Source of the DNA: Puniceicoccales bacterium
GTDB lineage: Bacteria > Verrucomicrobiota > Verrucomicrobiia > Opitutales > UBA953
Direction: 5' to 3'
Length of the DNA: 20,290 nucleotides
Assembly (NCBI GenBank): GCA_031279675.1
Contig: JAITIB010000067.1
Span: 1 to 20,290 of the forward strand
Under the pieces are notes generated by a model, which worked only from the letters and a program-made list of their open reading frames with translations, was not told the origin of the DNA and searched no databases. The first letter of the stretch is position 1, and every line of letters begins with the position of its first letter. Below are positions 14,893-20,290 of this stretch, piece after piece. The position numbers and the translations under genes were made by a program.

Positions 14893-16839
14893 ATGCTCGA
14901 ACTTGAAGGGATTCATCTCCGATACGGACATCAGGTGCTTTTTGACGGCGTCGGCGCCGTCATTGGGCCGCATGACCGTGCCGGGCTTGTCGGGCTTAAC
15001 GGCACGGGCAAGTCAACGCTCTTGAAAATGATCGCCGGGCAGGTTGAGCCGGATTCGGGACGCGTGGTGCGGGCGCGGAACATGACCTGCGGGTATCTTC
15101 CGCAGGACGGGGTGGAGTGCCATGGGCGGACGTTGTTTGCGGAGGTCGAGCATGCGCTGGACGACATCGTGGCTTTGCGCCGCGCGGTGGACGAGGTGTC
15201 GGCGCGGCTTGGGTCGCTGGACCATGCCTCGGCGGATTATCACGATGCGTTGCTCATGCTCGCGGACTGGGAGCGCCAGCTGGAGGATGCGGAGGCGCAC
15301 AAGGTGGCGTCGCGGGTGGAGTGTGTGTTGCTTGGGCTGGGTTTTTGCATGGCGGACATGGGGCGCGACACGGGCGAGTTTTCGGGAGGGTGGCAGATGC
15401 GCATCGCGCTCGCGCGGCTGCTCCTGCGGGAGCCCTCGCTGTTGCTCATGGACGAGCCGACGAACCATCTTGATGTCGAGTCCCAGCGGTGGCTGGAGGA
15501 CTGGTTGCGGCGTTACCGGGGCGCGCTCATCGTGGTGTCGCACGACCGTGCGTTCCTTGACACGGTGTGCACGCGCACGCTTGCAATCCATCGGGGGCGA
15601 ATCGAGGGCTACGCGGGGAATTTTTCCCATTACGAGGAGGCTTCCGCGGCGCGGCGCGCGCAGCTCCGCACGGCTGCCGCGAAACAGGACCGTCAGATTG
15701 CGAAAACCCAGGCTTTCATCGACCGTTTTCGCGCCAAGGCGACGAAGGCGGCGCAGGTGCAGAGTCGCATCAAGGCGTTGGCAAAGGTCCAACGCGTCGA
15801 GGCCGAGGAGGAGGATTTCACTGCCATCACGTTTCGTTTCCCCCCCCCACCTCCCAGCGGGCAGGTGGTGCTCCGGCTTGGGGATGTTGGGAAGAGCTAT
15901 GGTTCGCACCGTGTTTTTGAGCATCTTGATCTGGTGTTGGAGCGCAACGAGCGCATTGCCGTTGTCGGGCCCAATGGCGCGGGCAAATCCACGCTGGCGC
16001 GCATCCTTGCGGGGTCGGAGCCGCCCACGAGCGGCACTCGCACGGAGGGGCACAACGTGGCCATTGCGCACTTTGCCCAACACCAGGCGGGGGAGCTTGA
16101 TCCGGCGCTTGACGTGTTTGAGACCGTCAACGCTGTTGCCACTGGCGAGGGGCGCACGCACTTGCGCGCGCTTTTGGGCGCGTTCCTGTTTCGCGGGGAT
16201 GATGTTTACAAGAAAGTCGCCGTTCTCTCCGGCGGCGAACGCAACCGGCTTGCCCTCGCCCGCCTTTTGTTGCGCCCCTTCAACTGTCTCATTCTGGACG
16301 AGCCGACGAATCACCTCGACATGCGCTCCAAGGCTGTCCTTGCCGAGGCCATCCGGCATTACTCGGGCACCTTCATCATCATTTCTCACGATCGCGCGTT
16401 TCTCGACCCCCTTGTCACAAAAGTCCTTGAGGTCAACCATGGCACAATCCGCGTGCATCATGGCAACATCACCTATTACCTTGCGGCCACTGACCTTGGG
16501 CGGCAGGGGCAGTCCGCGCACGCTTCCGCATCGCAATCGCATCCGGTGGCGGACTCCCCGCGCGAGCGCCGCCGCCGCACCGCGGAGCGCAACCAGCGTC
16601 TCGCGCCGTTGCGAAAACAGCTTGCCCAGATCGAGGCGCGGGTGGCGCGGCTCGAATCGGAAATCGCCGTTTGGGAGGGAAAGATGTCCGACCCGGAGTT
16701 TTTCAAAAAAGGTTCCAACACCAAATCCGCGATGGATTCCTACAACACAGCCAGGGCGGAGCTTGAGACAGCGTGCGAGCGCTGGGCCGCGCTCATGGAG
16801 GAAATCAACAGTCTCGACGCCACCGCGCGGGCCGCTTGA
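14893..16839 (+). CDS. ABC-F family ATPase (YheS-like)
   Basis: A soluble protein with two ATP-binding cassettes that acts on ribosomes rather than in transport. The first cassette has Walker A GLNGTGKST (34-42), signature FSGGWQ (163-168) and Walker B LLLMDEPTNHLD (183-194). The second has GPNGAGKST (359-367), LSGGER (445-450) and LILDEPTNHLD (466-476). The linker between them, QIAKTQAFIDRFRAKATKAA (268-287), is the P-site tRNA-interaction motif region, and its wording matches the YheS/ABCF2 branch. The C-terminal ~100 residues are a charged coiled coil. A run of five prolines (317-321), encoded by a C9 tract at 15840-15848, lies at the start of the second cassette. The 648-residue length fits. 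The 160-base divergent gap to coaD should hold promoters for both. coaB follows after 11 bases. Confidence 0.93.
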   Translation: MLELEGIHLRYGHQVLFDGVGAVIGPHDRAGLVGLNGTGKSTLLKMIAGQVEPDSGRVVRARNMTCGYLPQDGVECHGRTLFAEVEHALDDIVALRRAVDEVSARLGSLDHASADYHDALLMLADWERQLEDAEAHKVASRVECVLLGLGFCMADMGRDTGEFSGGWQMRIALARLLLREPSLLLMDEPTNHLDVESQRWLEDWLRRYRGALIVVSHDRAFLDTVCTRTLAIHRGRIEGYAGNFSHYEEASAARRAQLRTAAAKQDRQIAKTQAFIDRFRAKATKAAQVQSRIKALAKVQRVEAEEEDFTAITFRFPPPPPSGQVVLRLGDVGKSYGSHRVFEHLDLVLERNERIAVVGPNGAGKSTLARILAGSEPPTSGTRTEGHNVAIAHFAQHQAGELDPALDVFETVNAVATGEGRTHLRALLGAFLFRGDDVYKKVAVLSGGERNRLALARLLLRPFNCLILDEPTNHLDMRSKAVLAEAIRHYSGTFIIISHDRAFLDPLVTKVLEVNHGTIRVHHGNITYYLAATDLGRQGQSAHASASQSHPVADSPRERRRRTAERNQRLAPLRKQLAQIEARVARLESEIAVWEGKMSDPEFFKKGSNTKSAMDSYNTARAELETACERWAALMEEINSLDATARAA

Positions 16840-16850
16840 AAAACAATGCC

Positions 16851-17522
16851 ATGACGCCGCCGCTTCGCTGCCTCATCACCGCCGGACCCACCCGGGAATA
16901 TTTTGATCCCGTGCGCTACATTTCCAATCCCTCGACCGGGAAAATGGGCTACGCGCTTGCCGCCGCCGCGCTTGCCGCCGGCTGCCGCGTCGAGCTTGTG
17001 AGCGGCCCGGTGGCGTTGCCCGCGCCCGGCGGGGCCGTTTTGCACGCCGTCGGGACCGCGGAGGAGATGCTCGCTCGCGCGAGCGAGCTTTTTCCCGCGT
17101 GCGATATTCTAATCAAAACAGCGGCAGTGTGCGACATGCGCCCGTGTCATTATTCGGCGCGCAAGGTCAAAAAGGAATCGCTCGCGCGGGTGGTGGAATT
17201 CGAGCCCGTTCCCGACATCCTCAAAATCCTGTCGTCGGCAAAAACTCCCGCGCAAACCGTGGTTGGTTTTGCCGCCGAGACGGAGGAGGTTGAAAAACAT
17301 GCGCTGGCAAAACTGATGGCGAAGCACCTTGATTTGATTGTTGCCAACCAAGTGGGTCCCGGTGGTTCCTCGAACGCCTTTGGTTCCGGGACCAATCACG
17401 TGTTTTTGCTGGGGCGCGACGGCATGCGCCAGGAATACGGCCCCGCACCCAAGCCTGACGTGGCGCGTTGGTTGATGGCAGCCATTCTGGCCCGCCATGC
17501 ACACGGGCGGGCGGGCGTATGA
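16851..17522 (+). CDS. coaB: phosphopantothenoylcysteine synthetase (CoaB domain only)
   Basis: Joins 4'-phosphopantothenate and cysteine in CoA synthesis. The sequence opens with CLITAGPTREYFDPVRYISN, then NPSTGKMGYALA, the nucleotide-binding start of the DFP C-terminal domain. KTAAVCDMRP, KVKK, GFAAETE and NAFGSGTNHVFLL are the other conserved CoaB segments. At 223 residues it is the synthetase half alone; the flavin decarboxylase half (CoaC) that is fused in most bacteria is absent from the window. The ATG at 16851 sits immediately before the conserved block; the 26 codons upstream in frame overlap the ABC-F end and are not homologous. The 11-base gap to the ABC-F gene implies cotranscription. 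It could be monofunctional with a separate CoaC elsewhere. Confidence 0.9.
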   Translation: MTPPLRCLITAGPTREYFDPVRYISNPSTGKMGYALAAAALAAGCRVELVSGPVALPAPGGAVLHAVGTAEEMLARASELFPACDILIKTAAVCDMRPCHYSARKVKKESLARVVEFEPVPDILKILSSAKTPAQTVVGFAAETEEVEKHALAKLMAKHLDLIVANQVGPGGSSNAFGSGTNHVFLLGRDGMRQEYGPAPKPDVARWLMAAILARHAHGRAGV

Positions 17523-17592
17523 TGCGCCGGTGGCGCGGGGGTGAATTATCCTTGTCTCTCAGGGCGGATGAAACACAAAGCCTGCCCCTCAC

Positions 17593-20290
17593 ATGAGGCG
17601 TGTTTTCGTTGAAAAAAAAGAAGGGTTTCGCCACGAGGCTGCTTCCGTCCTGCAGGATATCCGGGAGTGTTTGCATGTCCCGGCGTTGTCCGGGTTGCGC
17701 GTGGTGCAGCGTTATGATGTCGAGGGGCTCGATGACGATGCGCGGGCGTGGGAGGCGGCGTTGCGGGGGGTGTTTGCCGAGCCGCCTGTGGACGATGTTT
17801 TCGTGGGCGAGGCGTTGCCGCTGGGGGCGGATGAGGTGGCGTTTGCGGTGGAGTTTTTGCCGGGGCAATTTGACCAGCGGGCGGATTCGGCGGCGCAGTG
17901 TGTGCAGATTCTCACTTGCGGGGAGCGCCCGCGCATTGCTTCGGCGCGGGTGTTTGTTTTGCGGGGAAATCTCGCGCCGGGCGACGTGGCGCGCATCAGG
18001 GATTACCTCATCAACCCGGTGGATTCGCGCGAGGCGTCGCTGGCGATGCCGGTGGCGTTGGCCGCGGTGGCGCGCGAGGTGGAGCCCGTGCCGTGCCTGG
18101 ACAATTTCAATGGCGCGGACGCGGTGGCGTTGCGCGCGGAGCTGGGTCTGGCGATGTCGCCGGCGGATGTGCTTTGTTGCCAGCGGTATTTTCGCGAGGT
18201 TGAGCGCCGGGCGCCGACGCTGACGGAGATCCGCGTGCTCGACACGTATTGGAGCGACCATTGCCGTCACACGACTTTTTTGACGCGCCTGGAGCAGGTG
18301 GACTTTGCGGATTCGCCTGCGGTGGCGCCCCTGCGCGAGGCGTGGGAGTTGTATTTGCGGACGCGCAGGGAGCTGGGGCGCGAGGCGAGGGATGTTTGCC
18401 TGATGGATCTGGCGACGCTCGCGGCGCGGGCTTTGAAAAACAGGGGCGCGCTGGATGACTTGGAGGAGTCCGAGGAAATCAACGCGGCGAGCATCGTCGT
18501 CAACGTGGACCGGCAGCGCCCGGGGGCTGGCGCGTCCGGGGAGGAGTGGCTCGTCATGTTTAAAAACGAGACGCATAACCATCCCACCGAGATCGAGCCT
18601 TTTGGCGGCGCGGCCACGTGTCTTGGCGGGGCGATACGCGACCCGTTGTCGGGGCGGAGCTATGTTTACCAAGCCATGCGCGTCACGGGCGCCGCGGATC
18701 CGCGCACGCCTTTTGGGGAGACGCTCCCGGGGAAACTCCCGCAGCGCAAAATCACGCGCGGGGCCGCGCACGGCTATTCATCCTACGGCAACCAGATCGG
18801 CCTCGCCACGGGGCTTGTGGCCGAGGTGTATCATCCCGGCTTCGTCGCCAAGCGCATGGAGATCGGCGCCGTGGTCGCCGCCTGCCCGCGCGAAAACGTT
18901 GTGCGCGGCACACCCGCGCCGGGCGACGTCGTTGTGCTCGCAGGCGGGCGCACCGGGCGCGACGGCATCGGTGGCGCCACGGGCTCCTCGAAAGAGCACA
19001 CGGAGACGGCGCTCCAAAACAGCGCCGAGGTGCAAAAGGGTGACGCGCCAACGGAGCGCAAACTCCAGCGCCTCTTTCGCGACCCCGCCGTCGCGCGCCT
19101 CATCAAGCGGTGCAACGACTTCGGCGCCGGTGGCGTCTCCGTGGCCATCGGCGAGCTCGCGCCCGGCCTCGACATCGCGCTCGACGCCGTCCCGCTCAAA
19201 TACGACGGGCTCAACGGCACCGAGCTTGCCATCTCCGAATCCCAGGAGCGCATGGCCGTCGTGCTCGCGCCCGCGGATGTGGAAAAATTTCGCGCCGCCG
19301 CCGCCCGCGAAAACATCGAGACCGCCGTCGTCGCCCACGTCACCGGCACCGGACGCTTGCGCATGAGCTGGCGCGGGCAGGAGATCGTCAACCTCCGGCG
19401 CGATTTTCTCGACACCAACGGCGCAAAGCAAAGCGCACGCGCACGCGTGGAGCCCTTCCCCGCGGCAGCTCCGAAAACGGACGCCACTTCGGCGGATTTT
19501 GCCCAAGCGCGCGCGCGCTACACCGCCTGCCTCTCGCAGCTCAACGTCTGCTCCCAACGCGGCCTCGGCGAACGCTTTGACGCCAGCATTGGCGCCGCCA
19601 CCGTCTTGCACCCCTTTGGCGGCAAACACCAAGTGACGCCCATCGAAGCCATGGCAGCCAAGCTCCCCGTGCCCGACGGCGACACGGACACCTGCACCCT
19701 CATGAGCCACGGCTACAACCCCGCCGCCGCGCACCCCACGCCCGGGCATGGCGCCATTCTCGCCATCGTCGAAGCCGTCACCCGCATCACCGCCGCCGGC
19801 GGCAACCCCGCGCGCATCCGCCTCACCCTGCAGGAATACTTTGAAAAACTCGGCGCCGACCCCGCCCGCTGGGGCAAGCCCCTCGCCGCGCTCCTCGGCG
19901 CGTTCAAGGCGCAAATGGAACTCGGCGTCCCCGCCATCGGCGGCAAAGACAGCATGTCCGGCACATTCAAAGAGCTCGACGTCCCGCCCACCCTCGTCGC
20001 CTTCGCCATCGTCCCCGCCAAGGCCAGCCTCGTCCTCTCCCCCGAATTTAAAAAACCCGGCAGCACCCTCCTGCTCCTGCCCGCGCCCATCGACTCACGC
20101 ACCGGCCTGCCCGCCCTCCCCTTGCTGAGGCAACAACTCGCCGATCTGCACGAACTCCACGCCACCTCTCCCGAGCGCATTCTCGCCGCCCGCAGCATCC
20201 GCCAGGGAGGTCTCGGCGCCGCCCTCGCCGAGATGGCCTTCGGCAACGGCATTGGCGCGCAACTCACGCACCCCGCCCACACGCCCGGGC
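17593..20290 (+). CDS. purL: phosphoribosylformylglycinamidine synthase, large form (3' end outside window)
   Basis: Makes FGAM from FGAR, ATP and glutamine in purine synthesis. The frame runs without a stop to the window edge, about 899 codons. It starts MRRVFVEKKEGFRHEA, has an N-terminal PurS-like region, then the linker signature LDTYWSDHCRHTTF (216-229), the first catalytic block MFKNETHNHPTEIEPFGGAA (K324, E326, H328, H330), GYSSYGNQIG, GGRTGRDGIGGATGSS, and in the second half GGKDSMS (783-789). The YWSDHCRHTTF wording matches the large single-chain form found in Clostridia and Bacteroidetes, not the E. coli-type wording. The C-terminal glutaminase domain must lie beyond 20290. Third-position bases change from G/T to C part way through the gene. 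Confidence 0.95.
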   Translation, partial: MRRVFVEKKEGFRHEAASVLQDIRECLHVPALSGLRVVQRYDVEGLDDDARAWEAALRGVFAEPPVDDVFVGEALPLGADEVAFAVEFLPGQFDQRADSAAQCVQILTCGERPRIASARVFVLRGNLAPGDVARIRDYLINPVDSREASLAMPVALAAVAREVEPVPCLDNFNGADAVALRAELGLAMSPADVLCCQRYFREVERRAPTLTEIRVLDTYWSDHCRHTTFLTRLEQVDFADSPAVAPLREAWELYLRTRRELGREARDVCLMDLATLAARALKNRGALDDLEESEEINAASIVVNVDRQRPGAGASGEEWLVMFKNETHNHPTEIEPFGGAATCLGGAIRDPLSGRSYVYQAMRVTGAADPRTPFGETLPGKLPQRKITRGAAHGYSSYGNQIGLATGLVAEVYHPGFVAKRMEIGAVVAACPRENVVRGTPAPGDVVVLAGGRTGRDGIGGATGSSKEHTETALQNSAEVQKGDAPTERKLQRLFRDPAVARLIKRCNDFGAGGVSVAIGELAPGLDIALDAVPLKYDGLNGTELAISESQERMAVVLAPADVEKFRAAAARENIETAVVAHVTGTGRLRMSWRGQEIVNLRRDFLDTNGAKQSARARVEPFPAAAPKTDATSADFAQARARYTACLSQLNVCSQRGLGERFDASIGAATVLHPFGGKHQVTPIEAMAAKLPVPDGDTDTCTLMSHGYNPAAAHPTPGHGAILAIVEAVTRITAAGGNPARIRLTLQEYFEKLGADPARWGKPLAALLGAFKAQMELGVPAIGGKDSMSGTFKELDVPPTLVAFAIVPAKASLVLSPEFKKPGSTLLLLPAPIDSRTGLPALPLLRQQLADLHELHATSPERILAARSIRQGGLGAALAEMAFGNGIGAQLTHPAHTPG

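Noticed and set aside
15013..16542. 509-codon minus-strand frame opposite the ABC-F gene
   Set aside because: Both ATP-binding cassettes are intact on the plus strand; the antisense product is Arg/His-rich without motifs.
1..20290. CRISPR array, integrase, transposase or phage genes
   Set aside because: No regularly spaced direct repeats and no recombinase motifs were seen on either strand.

Overview
The window is high-GC bacterial chromosome. It reads as a member of the PVC group, most likely Verrucomicrobiota near the Opitutales/Opitutaceae. This is an inference from three things: a surface protein with a C-terminal PEP-CTERM anchor, Pmp-like FxxN/GGA[IL] repeats of the kind best known from the related Chlamydiae, and a stand-alone RNase HIII. 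None of the starts examined has a convincing Shine-Dalgarno sequence.

Layout. 1-288: intergenic DNA packed with nested palindromes, probably a dispersed repeat family. 289-2693 (+): aroB and lysA overlapping by 4 bases (shikimate and lysine/peptidoglycan precursor synthesis). 2716-4772 (-): rnhC then queG, overlapping by 16 bases (RNA:DNA hybrid removal; queuosine synthesis). 4813-12301: an accessory block, all on the minus strand. It holds a Pmp-like PEP-CTERM surface protein with a twin-palindrome promoter region, an orphan PglC-type phosphoglycosyl transferase coupled to a secreted DUF4838 protein, an aquaporin-family channel with an atypical selectivity filter, and a frameshifted outer-membrane beta-barrel gene that has lost its normal 5' end. 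Three rho-independent terminators split this block into units. 12338-12412 (-): tRNA-Arg(CCG) with encoded CCA. 12477-14732 (-): coaD, tadA, a long-chain polyprenyl diphosphate synthase and a 33-residue membrane peptide. 14893-20290 (+): a YheS-like ABC-F ATPase, a stand-alone CoaB-type phosphopantothenoylcysteine synthetase, and the first ~899 codons of a large single-chain purL that runs off the window.

How they fit together. The flanks are housekeeping genes for cofactors (CoaB, CoaD), isoprenoids, translation (TadA, QueG, ABC-F, tRNA-Arg), purines and cell-wall precursors. The 4.8-12.3 kb block is envelope and surface oriented: an anchored beta-helix protein, a glycan-initiating enzyme, a secreted carbohydrate-related protein, a channel and a decayed porin. 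It sits between rnhC and the 3' end of a tRNA gene, and its 7.2-11.65 kb part has the opposite G/C strand bias to the DNA on either side, so it may be an inserted or inverted segment.

The points I rate highest are the Pmp-repeat/PEP-CTERM architecture, the paired near-perfect palindromes upstream of it, the porin pseudogene abutting the tRNA, and the G/C skew reversals, one of which lies inside purL.
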